From NCBI GenBank assembly GCA_035526665.1, contig DATLBY010000113.1, forward strand, positions 1 through 16,388: a stretch of 16,388 bases of DNA, given 5' to 3'. The notes under the pieces were generated by a model that worked only from the letters and a program-made list of their open reading frames with translations, was not told where the DNA came from and did not search any database. This DNA is from DATLBY01 sp035526665. Lineage in GTDB: Bacteria; Acidobacteriota; Terriglobia; Bryobacterales; Bryobacteraceae. Below, piece after piece: positions 1-7,271 of this stretch (positions within the stretch are counted from its first letter, which is position 1; the number at the start of each line of letters is the position of its first letter). The translations under genes were made by a program, and so were the position numbers.

Positions 1-1049
1 TGGTGTCGGCGGTTCTAGCGCTCTCGTTGGTGATATTGGCCGGCGCAGCCTTCCTCTGGTTCGTCATTCCGGATCTCTGGTACCAGAGCGTCGATGCGGG
101 GGAGGCCGTTTTTCGCAATTTCACCGAGTCCAACGCGCAACATGTCCGCGCGGAGATCAAGCAATTTTCCCCCATGCTGGACCGGCTGATCGGATACCGC
201 CTGTACCGCTTCCTTCGCAGTCCGGCGCAACTGCTGGAGGCCTCGCAGTCGTGGGCCGCGGGGGGCCTGACGAATTTCCTGGCGACTGCGGCGGCATCTG
301 TCGATTTTCTGCTGGTACCGTTTTTTGTGTATTACATTCTGGTTGATTTTCCCCGCTGGCGCGATCGTTCCGAGGACCTGATTCCGCCGCGCTTCCGCGA
401 TCCGTTCAGCAGATTGTTCGACGAAGTCGGCCGTATTTTGCAGGCCTATGTGCTGGGCCAGTTGATGATCGCGATGCTGATGGGGATAGGCTATGCGCTT
501 GGCTTCTTCGCTTTGGGCGTGCCGGCCTGGGCCGGTATTGCCACTCTCGCGGGATTCCTGAATGTAGTCCCCTACGTGGGAACCGTTCTTGGAATTCTGT
601 TGGCCTGCGGCTTTACTTTCGCGCACGGTGGCACATTGTGGCGCGTGGCCGGAGTCTTGGGAGTATTCATCACCGTGCAATGTATCGAAGGATACTATCT
701 GACTCCAAGGATTCTAGGCGGACGCCTGAGACTGCATCCCATGACGGTGTTCCTGGGATTGCTTATTGGCGGTAAACTCTTCGGATTTCTCGGAATCCTG
801 ATGGCGGTGCCCACAATCGCGGTCGCGCAGGTCTTCATTAAGTTCATTCGGGAGATTTACAAGACGTCGGCATTCTATACGGCCGGTGAGATGGGCCCCT
901 CGCCTCCTCCGAAGGAGGCTACGGAAGTGATTGCGGAGGCGGCTGACAGCGTCCTTTCCGAGCAGGTGAGCGAACAGAAAGGGGACGAGTTGCTGGCCCC
1001 CAAAAAGGAAGATGACGATCGGGCTGCGCGCGAAAAGAAGACGGCTTAG
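1..1049 (+). CDS. AI-2E/PerM-family membrane transporter (5' partial)
   Basis: This is an integral inner-membrane protein of the AI-2E transporter family (PF01594, PerM-like). Members are putative exporters, or sodium/proton-driven carriers, of mostly unknown substrate. The reading frame is open through the first base, and its first codon in the window is a GTG at position 3. The usual N-terminal part of about 60 residues with two membrane helices is missing, so the true start lies upstream. Visible family features are several hydrophobic segments, the NVVPYVGTVLG segment around residue 187, and the EGYYLTPRILGGRLRLHP segment followed by two C-terminal helices. The last roughly 60 residues form a charged Glu/Lys-rich tail, probably cytoplasmic. 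It ends in TAG 3 nt before a glycosyltransferase gene, so the two are probably co-transcribed. The family call is firm; the substrate is unknown. Confidence 0.88.
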   Translation, partial: VSAVLALSLVILAGAAFLWFVIPDLWYQSVDAGEAVFRNFTESNAQHVRAEIKQFSPMLDRLIGYRLYRFLRSPAQLLEASQSWAAGGLTNFLATAAASVDFLLVPFFVYYILVDFPRWRDRSEDLIPPRFRDPFSRLFDEVGRILQAYVLGQLMIAMLMGIGYALGFFALGVPAWAGIATLAGFLNVVPYVGTVLGILLACGFTFAHGGTLWRVAGVLGVFITVQCIEGYYLTPRILGGRLRLHPMTVFLGLLIGGKLFGFLGILMAVPTIAVAQVFIKFIREIYKTSAFYTAGEMGPSPPPKEATEVIAEAADSVLSEQVSEQKGDELLAPKKEDDDRAAREKKTA

Positions 1050-1052
1050 CGC

Positions 1053-2111
1053 ATGAATGTGGCGCTGGATGCGACGCCGCTCAGTGTCGCCACGGGCGGC
1101 GTGCGGCGATATACCGAAGAGCTGACACGTGCCCTGGGTCTTAAATTTCCGGTGGATCGCTTTCACCTGATCTCGGACCAGCGTTTTCGCGTCACGCGGG
1201 AAATGCCCGGCAATGTGAGTGTACAGGCAGGCAAGACGGCCCGGAGTCTGAGCCGGCGCTGGTGGACCATTGGCCTGCCGCTCGAGTTGGGGCGGCTTGG
1301 CTCTGATGTCTTTCACGGCACCGACTTCTCCGTACCGTATCTGCCGCTGCGGCCGAGCGTGCTGAGTCTGCACGATCTTTCCCCCTGGATGGATCCGGCC
1401 TGGCACCATGCGGCGGAACGCGTACGCAGCCGGACACCCTTGCTGTTGCGGCTGGGAATCGCCACCATGGTGATCACGCCGACAGAAGCCGTAAGGCGCG
1501 CGGCAATGGATCGATTCCGCCTGTCGCCCTCGAGAGTTGTGGCTGTGCCGGAGGCCGCATCCGATTTATTCCGTCCAGTGGAAAGCTCCCCGGCGCGCCC
1601 CTACTTTCTCTATGTCGGCACGCTGGAGCCGCGAAAAAATATAGGGGTAATGGTGAGCGCCTGGCGGCTCGTTCGAGAATCCCATGACGTCGATCTGGTG
1701 CTGGCGGGCCGGCAACGAGAGGACTTTCCCAAGCTGACCGAGGAACCCGGATTGCGATTGACGGGCGCGGTGCCGGACGAAGCGTTGCCCGTTCTCTATT
1801 CCGGTGCCGTGGCAGCGCTGTACCCTTCGTTATATGAAGGCTTCGGCCTGCCTGTCCTGGAAGCGATGCGGTGCGGATGCGCCGTCGTCGCATCCAAGGA
1901 CGCCGCGATCATGGAAGTTTCAGGAGGAGCAGCGCTCCACCAGGATGCCGAGGATGTGCGCGGGTGGGCGGCGGCGATGACCAGCCTTCTGACCTCACGC
2001 GCAGAATGGCAGGGCCGGGGGCTGCGCAGAGCCGCGGAATTCACCTGGGAGCGGACAGCGCGAAGGACAAGGGAGGTGTATGTCGAAGCAGCCGGCCGGT
2101 TTGGCGGGTAA
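1053..2111 (+). CDS. GT4-family glycosyltransferase
   Basis: This is a cytoplasmic GT-B fold glycosyltransferase of family GT4, transferring a sugar from a nucleotide-sugar donor during glycan assembly. It has 352 residues, a normal length. The N-terminal domain starts with a beta strand and a glycine-containing acceptor loop (LDATPLSVATGGVRRY). The C-terminal domain has YVGTLEPRKN near residue 188 and the donor-site EX7E motif in YEGFGLPVLEA, with Glu262 and Glu270, both intact. The C-terminal FTWERTA segment also occurs in the third glycosyltransferase of this locus, so the two are probably paralogues. The ATG lies 3 nt after the upstream stop, which fits translational coupling. The gene overlaps the next one by 32 nt. 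The donor and acceptor sugars cannot be read from the sequence. Confidence 0.93.
   Translation: MNVALDATPLSVATGGVRRYTEELTRALGLKFPVDRFHLISDQRFRVTREMPGNVSVQAGKTARSLSRRWWTIGLPLELGRLGSDVFHGTDFSVPYLPLRPSVLSLHDLSPWMDPAWHHAAERVRSRTPLLLRLGIATMVITPTEAVRRAAMDRFRLSPSRVVAVPEAASDLFRPVESSPARPYFLYVGTLEPRKNIGVMVSAWRLVRESHDVDLVLAGRQREDFPKLTEEPGLRLTGAVPDEALPVLYSGAVAALYPSLYEGFGLPVLEAMRCGCAVVASKDAAIMEVSGGAALHQDAEDVRGWAAAMTSLLTSRAEWQGRGLRRAAEFTWERTARRTREVYVEAAGRFGG
2069..2077 (+). promoter_or_regulatory. Ribosome binding site inside the upstream gene
   Basis: AAGGGAGGT lies inside the 3' end of the preceding glycosyltransferase and just ahead of the ATG at 2080. It supports that ATG despite the 32-nt overlap. 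The spacing from the GGAGG core to the ATG is short (3 nt). Confidence 0.55.
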
Positions 2112-3291
2112 GAGCGCGACGGCCCTGCTTTTGGCGCCTGAAACCCCCTACCCGATGGCTGGTGGGGGAGCGCTGCGCACCGCTTCCATCCTCGAGTATC
2201 TGGCAAAGAAGTACGTGGTCGATGTGATCGTATTTCGCGAGCCGGGTGTTCCAGACCCGCGTTCTGCCTTCCCCCACGGATTGGTGCGCGAAATCACAGT
2301 AGTGGAGCTTCCGTTTCATTCCAAAACGTGGGCCGGCAGAGCAGCGCGGAATGCGAAGCGAGTGCTGCGAAGCGTCCCTCCGCTGGTGGACCGGTTTGCT
2401 GGTTTCGACGGCGCGATCGAGCGCGCGGTAAACGGGCGGTATTACAGCATCGGCGTAGTGGAGCACTTTTGGTGCGCCCCCTACTTTGCGGCGCTCGCGG
2501 GCTGTTGTGAACGGCTGGTGCTGGATCTGCACAACGTGGAATCTGTCCTGCTGGCCCGCTGTGCGAAAACCGAACGCTGGGGCGGACGCCTGGCGTTACT
2601 TCGCTTCGCGCAAGTCTGCGCCGGCATGGAGGCCCGCCTGCTGCCGCAATACTCCAAATTGCTCGTCACCTCGGATGCGGATCGCAGCCAGCTGCAGGGC
2701 ATGGCCCCGCGGACGGAAACCGTCGTCTATCCGAACACAATTCCGCTGGTCAGACAGCCGGCTATCAAAAAGCGCGAGGAGATCGTCTTCTCGGGCAATC
2801 TGGAGTACCATCCGAACCGTTCCGCCATTGACTGGTTTCATCAGTCGGTGTGGCCCATGGTGCAGCGCCAGTGTCCGGAGGTGAGATGGCGCATTGTGGG
2901 CCGCAACCATGAGGCCGTGTCCGCAAGATTCTCGCGCGAGGAGTGCATCGACGTCGCCGGTCCAGTGGAGGATGCCGTAATGGAGATTGCGGCGGCGAAA
3001 GTCGCGGTAGTGCCGATATTGGCCGGCAGCGGTACACGATTCAAGATTCTGGAGGCTTGGGCAGCGGGCACCCCGGTAGTGTCCACCCGCCTCGGAGCGG
3101 AAGGGCTTCCCTGCATGGATGGAAAGCATCTTCTGCTGGCCGACGATGCCGGCGCATTTGCGCACAGCATCGTAAGGCTACTGGCCGACGGGACCCTGCG
3201 GGAGTCCCTCTCGGCCGCCGCCCGGAATCTCTACACCGAGCAGTTCACCTGGGAGTTTGGATGGAAGAGACTGGATGACGCCGGCCTTTAG
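2080..3291 (+). CDS. GT4-like glycosyltransferase with variant donor motif
   Basis: This is a GT-B fold glycosyltransferase of 403 residues, placed in the GT4 / group 1 superfamily. The N-terminal domain begins LLLAPETPYPMAGGGALRT, a typical glycine-rich opening. The middle carries VYPNTIPL and FSGNLEYHPN, which mark entry into the donor-binding domain. The EX7E region reads GSGTRFKILEAWAAGTPVVS. The second glutamate (Glu325) is kept, but the first position is Gly. That pattern is common in a subgroup related to the sugar transferases known as TIGR03087/Stp1-like, so the variation need not mean loss of function. The start at 2080 is supported by a GGGAGG sequence ahead of it. The coding sequence overlaps its upstream neighbour in a different frame by 32 nt and is followed by the only sizeable gap in the glycan locus. 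The sugar specificity is unknown. Confidence 0.9.
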   Translation: MSKQPAGLAGKSATALLLAPETPYPMAGGGALRTASILEYLAKKYVVDVIVFREPGVPDPRSAFPHGLVREITVVELPFHSKTWAGRAARNAKRVLRSVPPLVDRFAGFDGAIERAVNGRYYSIGVVEHFWCAPYFAALAGCCERLVLDLHNVESVLLARCAKTERWGGRLALLRFAQVCAGMEARLLPQYSKLLVTSDADRSQLQGMAPRTETVVYPNTIPLVRQPAIKKREEIVFSGNLEYHPNRSAIDWFHQSVWPMVQRQCPEVRWRIVGRNHEAVSARFSREECIDVAGPVEDAVMEIAAAKVAVVPILAGSGTRFKILEAWAAGTPVVSTRLGAEGLPCMDGKHLLLADDAGAFAHSIVRLLADGTLRESLSAAARNLYTEQFTWEFGWKRLDDAGL

Positions 3292-3365
3292 AATGATAAG
3301 TCTAAGTTACTCTATATAGTCCAGGAAGGCGGGACGCCAAATACCCTCTATACTGGTATCCGTGC
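3292..3365 (+). promoter_or_regulatory. AT-richer gap with possible internal promoter
   Basis: This 74-bp gap is the only real break in an otherwise coupled run of genes, and it is visibly richer in A and T than its surroundings. It contains two -10-like hexamers, TATAGT at 3315-3320 and TATACT at 3349-3354. Neither has a convincing -35 box at 16-18 bp, and no hairpin with a T-run is obvious. A promoter from TATACT would give a very short or absent leader before the ATG at 3366, where no clear Shine-Dalgarno sequence is seen. An internal promoter is an inference from position and composition. Confidence 0.3.
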
Positions 3366-4529
3366 ATGCGCTTTTCTGTTGACGCTCACGCAATAGGCCA
3401 GCACTTAACGGGGAACGAAGTTTATATCCGCAACTTGCTGAAATGCTTTGCGGGCCTGGACCATCACTCCGAATTTATTGCGTACCATTCCACCGATAAC
3501 GATACTGCCGCCGATGCCATACCGGCGAGATTCCGGCAAAGGCGCGTCTCCCGTAATTCGTTCCTCCGATTAGGCTACGAGCTCTCGCGCAAGGTCAGGG
3601 AGGACAGGCCGGACCTGCTTCACGTCCAGTACACTGCGCCTCTGGCGTGTCCGGTTCCCGTGGTTGTCAGCGTGCACGACGTCAGCTTCATAGAACACCC
3701 GGAATATTTTGCCTGGCCGCGGATGATGCAACTCCGCTGTACCGTGAAAAGGACCGTAAAAGCGGCGGCAAAAGTCATTACTCCGAGTGAATTCTCACGC
3801 CAATCCATCGCCAGGGCCTACCGCCTGGATGATTCAAAAATAGTCGTAGTGCCAATTGCGGTCTCCTCCGCATTCCATCCGGTGTCGCGCGAGATGGCGG
3901 CCGACCAGGTGAAGCTGCGGTTCGGGATCAGCGGTCCGTATGTGGTTACGGTGGGGGACCTACAGCCGCGCAAGAACCAGATCGGGTTAATCCGAGCCTT
4001 CGAGAATTTGATCCGGAACGAGCCACAGTTACCACATCAACTTGTGATAGTAGGGCAGAAGACCTGGTTCTCCGATCGCATTGTGGATGCGGCGAAGGCT
4101 TCGACCGTGACGGACCGGATTCGCTTCACAGACTTCGTCACGGATGCCGAGTTGCTGCAGCTCTACAACGCTGCCGATTTATTTGTGTTCCCTTCCCTCT
4201 ACGAAGGCTTTGGGCTGCCCATTCTGGAAGCGATGGCCTGCGGACGGGCGGTGGCCTGCTCCAACACCTCAGCCATGCCGGAGGTGGCCAACGCCGCGGC
4301 GCTTTTGTTCGATCCGGAATCTGTGGATGAGATGACTCGGGCGATTCGGGATATTCTTCTGGATCCGGAACTGCGGGCTCGCATGGAACGCCTGGGGCAG
4401 CAACGCGCCTCATTGTTCACGTGGGAAAGAACGGCCAGTAAAACGCTGGAGATTTATCACGAGGTAGCGGGTAGAAAGGCCGCCCTCGCGCCGGCGGAAG
4501 TAAAGCCGGTGTCTGTGCGTAGTTCATGA
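3366..4529 (+). CDS. GT4-family glycosyltransferase
   Basis: This is a 387-residue cytoplasmic GT-B glycosyltransferase of family GT4. Visible landmarks are the N-terminal strand FSVDAHAIGQHLTGNEVYIR, the VSVHDVSFIEHPE segment in the acceptor domain, VTVGDLQPRKNQIGL at the start of the donor domain, and an intact EX7E motif in YEGFGLPILEAMACG (Glu280 and Glu288). VHDVSF-type motifs are frequent in mannosyl- and rhamnosyl-type GT4 enzymes, but the sugar cannot be assigned. Its C-terminal FTWERTASKTLEIY segment matches that of the first glycosyltransferase of the locus, pointing to an old duplication. It follows the 74-bp gap, so it may head its own transcript. Its stop overlaps the next start (ATGA), coupling it to the DUF3108 gene. 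Confidence 0.93.
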   Translation: MRFSVDAHAIGQHLTGNEVYIRNLLKCFAGLDHHSEFIAYHSTDNDTAADAIPARFRQRRVSRNSFLRLGYELSRKVREDRPDLLHVQYTAPLACPVPVVVSVHDVSFIEHPEYFAWPRMMQLRCTVKRTVKAAAKVITPSEFSRQSIARAYRLDDSKIVVVPIAVSSAFHPVSREMAADQVKLRFGISGPYVVTVGDLQPRKNQIGLIRAFENLIRNEPQLPHQLVIVGQKTWFSDRIVDAAKASTVTDRIRFTDFVTDAELLQLYNAADLFVFPSLYEGFGLPILEAMACGRAVACSNTSAMPEVANAAALLFDPESVDEMTRAIRDILLDPELRARMERLGQQRASLFTWERTASKTLEIYHEVAGRKAALAPAEVKPVSVRSS

Positions 4530-5284
4530 ATTCTTCCATTCTCATCACGTTAGCCGTCGCCGGGCTTGGCTGCCTCCTGGCTGCACAGACGACGGTGCAA
4601 GCGAACGGCAGTCCCCGGGTGGGGGCTCCCGCCGTAGCCGTCGCGCCGCCGGCTGTGTCGGAAAAGCGCGAGCCGGCCGAACTCCTCCGCTATTCCATCA
4701 ATTGGCCAAGCGGCCTCAGCCTGGGCGAAGGCACTCTCACCGCCATGAGGGAGGGCGAGGGCTGGAGCTTCTCACTGAATCTGGAGGCGGCCGTACCCGG
4801 CTTTCCCGTTCAGGAAAATGTGAGGTCCAAGGCATCGGCCGGCTATTGTTCGTCTGAGATGGAAAAAAAGATTGTCCGCGGTAAGCGCAAAACGGAAGAA
4901 AAAACAGAGTTCGACGACACTAAGCACATTGCCACCAGGAAAACGCTAAACGGTGGAAAGAGTGAATTATCCCTCAATCAGTGCGCCAAGGATGCGTTGA
5001 CGTATGTCTTTTTCCTGCGCCGCGAGTTGGCGCAGGGCCGGCTGGTTCCGCGGCAAAAGATCTATTACGGCGCCGGCTACGAAGTCCGCGTCGATTTCAT
5101 GGGAACTCAAGCCATCCGGATCGCGGAGGGTACGGTACAGGCAGACCGGCTGGTCGGCACGATCAAAGGTCCCGTCTCCGAAGCGACCGTGGATATGTTT
5201 TTTGCGCGCGATGCCGCCCGGACGCCTCTATTGGTCAGCGTCCCGCTGGCGCTCGGAAAGTTCAGCATGGAGATCGTCCGCTAA
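4526..5284 (+). CDS. Exported DUF3108-family protein
   Basis: This 252-residue protein has an N-terminal hydrophobic segment (about residues 4-20) followed by AAQTTVQA, consistent with a signal peptide and periplasmic location. Cys16 lies in AGLGC, but glycine at the -3 position makes a lipobox unconvincing. Residues about 53-252 fit the DUF3108 family (PF11306): LRYSINWPSGLSLGEGTL, a beta-rich core, DALTYVFFLRREL, and a C-terminal LLVSVPLALGKFSMEI strand. Cys108 and Cys153 are the only cysteines after the leader and could form a disulfide. The family has no established biochemical function. Its ATG overlaps the upstream stop by 4 nt and its own stop lies 2 nt before the glycosyltransferase-methyltransferase gene, so it is embedded in the glycan operon. 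A role as a periplasmic accessory of glycan export is inference only. Confidence 0.82.
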   Translation: MNSSILITLAVAGLGCLLAAQTTVQANGSPRVGAPAVAVAPPAVSEKREPAELLRYSINWPSGLSLGEGTLTAMREGEGWSFSLNLEAAVPGFPVQENVRSKASAGYCSSEMEKKIVRGKRKTEEKTEFDDTKHIATRKTLNGGKSELSLNQCAKDALTYVFFLRRELAQGRLVPRQKIYYGAGYEVRVDFMGTQAIRIAEGTVQADRLVGTIKGPVSEATVDMFFARDAARTPLLVSVPLALGKFSMEIVR

Positions 5285-5286
5285 CG

Positions 5287-7269
5287 ATGCGGATAGCGTT
5301 TTTCTCCCCGATGCCGCCCACCAAGAGCGGCATTGCCGATTATTCCTCCGCATTAGTGGAGAGCCTTTCCCGGCTCGCGGAGGTAACCGTTTTTACGGAA
5401 AAGCCGGTTGGCTTCCGGCCCGGCGATTTTGATATCACGGTCTATCAGCTCGGCAACAATCCTTATCACGCATTCGTCTATGAGCAGGCGCTGCAACATC
5501 CGGGCGTGGTGGTCATGCATGAGGCGAATCTGCACCACCTGATCGCCGATCTTACGATTAAGCGAAATGACTGGGACGCCTATTTGCGCGAGGTGGAGTT
5601 TGACGGCGGTAAAAAGGCTCTGGCGTATGCGCAGCGCGTCCGCGCCCTGGAGGTTGGGCCTGACTACAAGGGTGTACCGATGCTGCGGCGGATACTGGAG
5701 TCCGCGCGCGGCGTAATTGTCCACAGCCACTGTGTGGAACAGGAGGTGCGCGCCGCCGGTTATGCCGGCCCCATCGCCGTGATTCCCCATGGCGCCTGGA
5801 TTCCGGAAGCCGACCGGCTGGGCTACCGGCAAAGGCTCGGCGTGGAGCCGGCGGCGCCGCTGATCGGGATCTTCGGATTCTTGAAGCCTTACAAGAGAAT
5901 TGCCGAGTCCCTGCGTGCATTCCAACGGGTACTGCGGACCGAGCCAGCCGCGAAGATGATCCTGGTGGGCGAACCGCATCCCGATTTCCCGATCGAATCC
6001 CTGATTCACGGGCTGGGGATCGGGGCTAGCGTCCGGCTACTGGGATACACGCCGATCGAAGATTTTGTCGGCTACATTTCCGCCTGCGATATTGTTCTCA
6101 ACCTGCGATTTCCTACCGTGGGCGAAAGTTCCGGGACATTGTTGCGATCGCTCGGTCTGGGAAAAGCTGTAGTAGTGTCAAACATCGGATCGTTCGCCGA
6201 ATTTCCCGATGAGATCTGCCTGAAAACGCCTGTGGACGCCACCGAAGAGGACATTCTTTTTGAATATTTAAACCTGCTGATCTCGCGCCCCGACCTGAGG
6301 ACGCTGATGGGGGATCGTGCGAAGCGATGGGTGGTGGAGGAGTGCAACTGGGATCTGGCAGCAGCGCGATATCTATCCTTTCTGGAAGCGGTGCGGCAGG
6401 GTACTGAGTGGACTAAGCCTGTACCGATTCCGTCTTCCGCTGTGGCAGCCGTTCCGGCCTCTGCAGTGGAGAGCGTTCCGCCCGGATACGTACTCGGCTG
6501 GGCGGTGGACCAAGGGTCACGCGATTATGTGCAGACGCACCTCACCCGCCTGGCGAAAACTCTGGAACTTACGCCGCGCGCGGAGCCCGGCGACCGCATC
6601 CTCGAAATGGGCGCCTATCTGCAGATCACGCCCGCATTGAAGACCAGGCTCGGCTATTCCGAAGTCCGCGGGTGTTATTACGGACCGGCAGGCAAGTCGG
6701 ATCATCGCTCAGTGACTTCCGCGGATGGGGAGACTTTTTCCTGCGATGTCGATCTGTTCGACGCCGAGAAAGATCCGTTTCCCTATCCTGACGAGCATTT
6801 TGCCACCGTGCTGTGCTGTGAGTTGATTGAACATCTCCCGTCCGATCCCATGCACATGATGGGGGAGATCAATCGTATTCTGAAGCCGGGTGGCCGGCTG
6901 GTGCTTACAACGCCGAACATCGGGTCGGTGCGCGCGATTGCCGCCATCGTGCAGGGTTACCATCCCGGATTCTTCCCTGCCTACATCCGTCCCTCCCGGC
7001 CGGGCGAGGAGGTGGAGGCGCGCCACAACCGGGAATACACGCCGCGCGAGATAGCCGAACTGTTGCGCGATTCCGGGTTTGAGGTGTCGCTCCTGGAGAC
7101 GGGCGAGTTCAAGGAGGAGCCGAAACCGGAGCATATTTGGGTGCTGCACATGCTGGAGCAGTACCAGCTTTCAACCGAACAGCGCGGCGACGGAATCTAT
7201 GCGGTCGGCGTCAAGCGGAGAGCCGTTCAATCCCGCTATCCGGCCTGGTTGTACAGCGGCGGCGCCTGA
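5287..7269 (+). CDS. Glycosyltransferase-methyltransferase fusion protein
   Basis: I start this 660-residue protein at the ATG at 5287, which gives the typical GT-B opening MRIAFFSPMPPTKSGIADYS. The frame stays open further upstream, but that part overlaps the DUF3108 gene and has no family features. Residues 1 to about 375 are a GT4-like transferase: IPHGAW, then IGIFGFLKPYKR at the donor domain, then VGESSGTLLRSLGLGKAVVVS. In the last, Glu280 is present but the second EX7E position is Ser288. A Pro/Ala/Val-rich linker covers about 377-400. Residues about 435-620 resemble a class I SAM-dependent methyltransferase. The motif I region (LEMGAYLQ, 439-446) lacks the usual GxGxG loop. Further on are FPYPDEHFATVLCCELIEHLP (Asp502 to Pro518, approximately) and LKPGGRLVLTTPN (532-544). 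It sits 2 nt after DUF3108 and 2 nt before the exporter permease, suggesting a late or terminal modification step. The sugar and methyl acceptor are unknown. Confidence 0.88.
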   Translation: MRIAFFSPMPPTKSGIADYSSALVESLSRLAEVTVFTEKPVGFRPGDFDITVYQLGNNPYHAFVYEQALQHPGVVVMHEANLHHLIADLTIKRNDWDAYLREVEFDGGKKALAYAQRVRALEVGPDYKGVPMLRRILESARGVIVHSHCVEQEVRAAGYAGPIAVIPHGAWIPEADRLGYRQRLGVEPAAPLIGIFGFLKPYKRIAESLRAFQRVLRTEPAAKMILVGEPHPDFPIESLIHGLGIGASVRLLGYTPIEDFVGYISACDIVLNLRFPTVGESSGTLLRSLGLGKAVVVSNIGSFAEFPDEICLKTPVDATEEDILFEYLNLLISRPDLRTLMGDRAKRWVVEECNWDLAAARYLSFLEAVRQGTEWTKPVPIPSSAVAAVPASAVESVPPGYVLGWAVDQGSRDYVQTHLTRLAKTLELTPRAEPGDRILEMGAYLQITPALKTRLGYSEVRGCYYGPAGKSDHRSVTSADGETFSCDVDLFDAEKDPFPYPDEHFATVLCCELIEHLPSDPMHMMGEINRILKPGGRLVLTTPNIGSVRAIAAIVQGYHPGFFPAYIRPSRPGEEVEARHNREYTPREIAELLRDSGFEVSLLETGEFKEEPKPEHIWVLHMLEQYQLSTEQRGDGIYAVGVKRRAVQSRYPAWLYSGGA

Positions 7270-7271
7270 CG

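Noticed and set aside
4571..4573. Cys16 of the DUF3108 protein as a lipoprotein acylation site
   Set aside because: The preceding residues (AGLG) do not fit the lipobox, since Gly is at -3, and the hydrophobic stretch continues past the cysteine. An ordinary signal peptide fits better.
4981..5286. Upstream extension of the GT-methyltransferase by 102 codons
   Set aside because: The extension overlaps the DUF3108 gene and looks like out-of-frame sequence. The protein's GT-B N-terminus begins exactly at the ATG at 5287.
7137..7271. Upstream extension of the permease by 45 codons
   Set aside because: It lies inside the methyltransferase coding region. The ATG at 7272, 2 nt after the stop, repeats the spacing seen at the previous junction.
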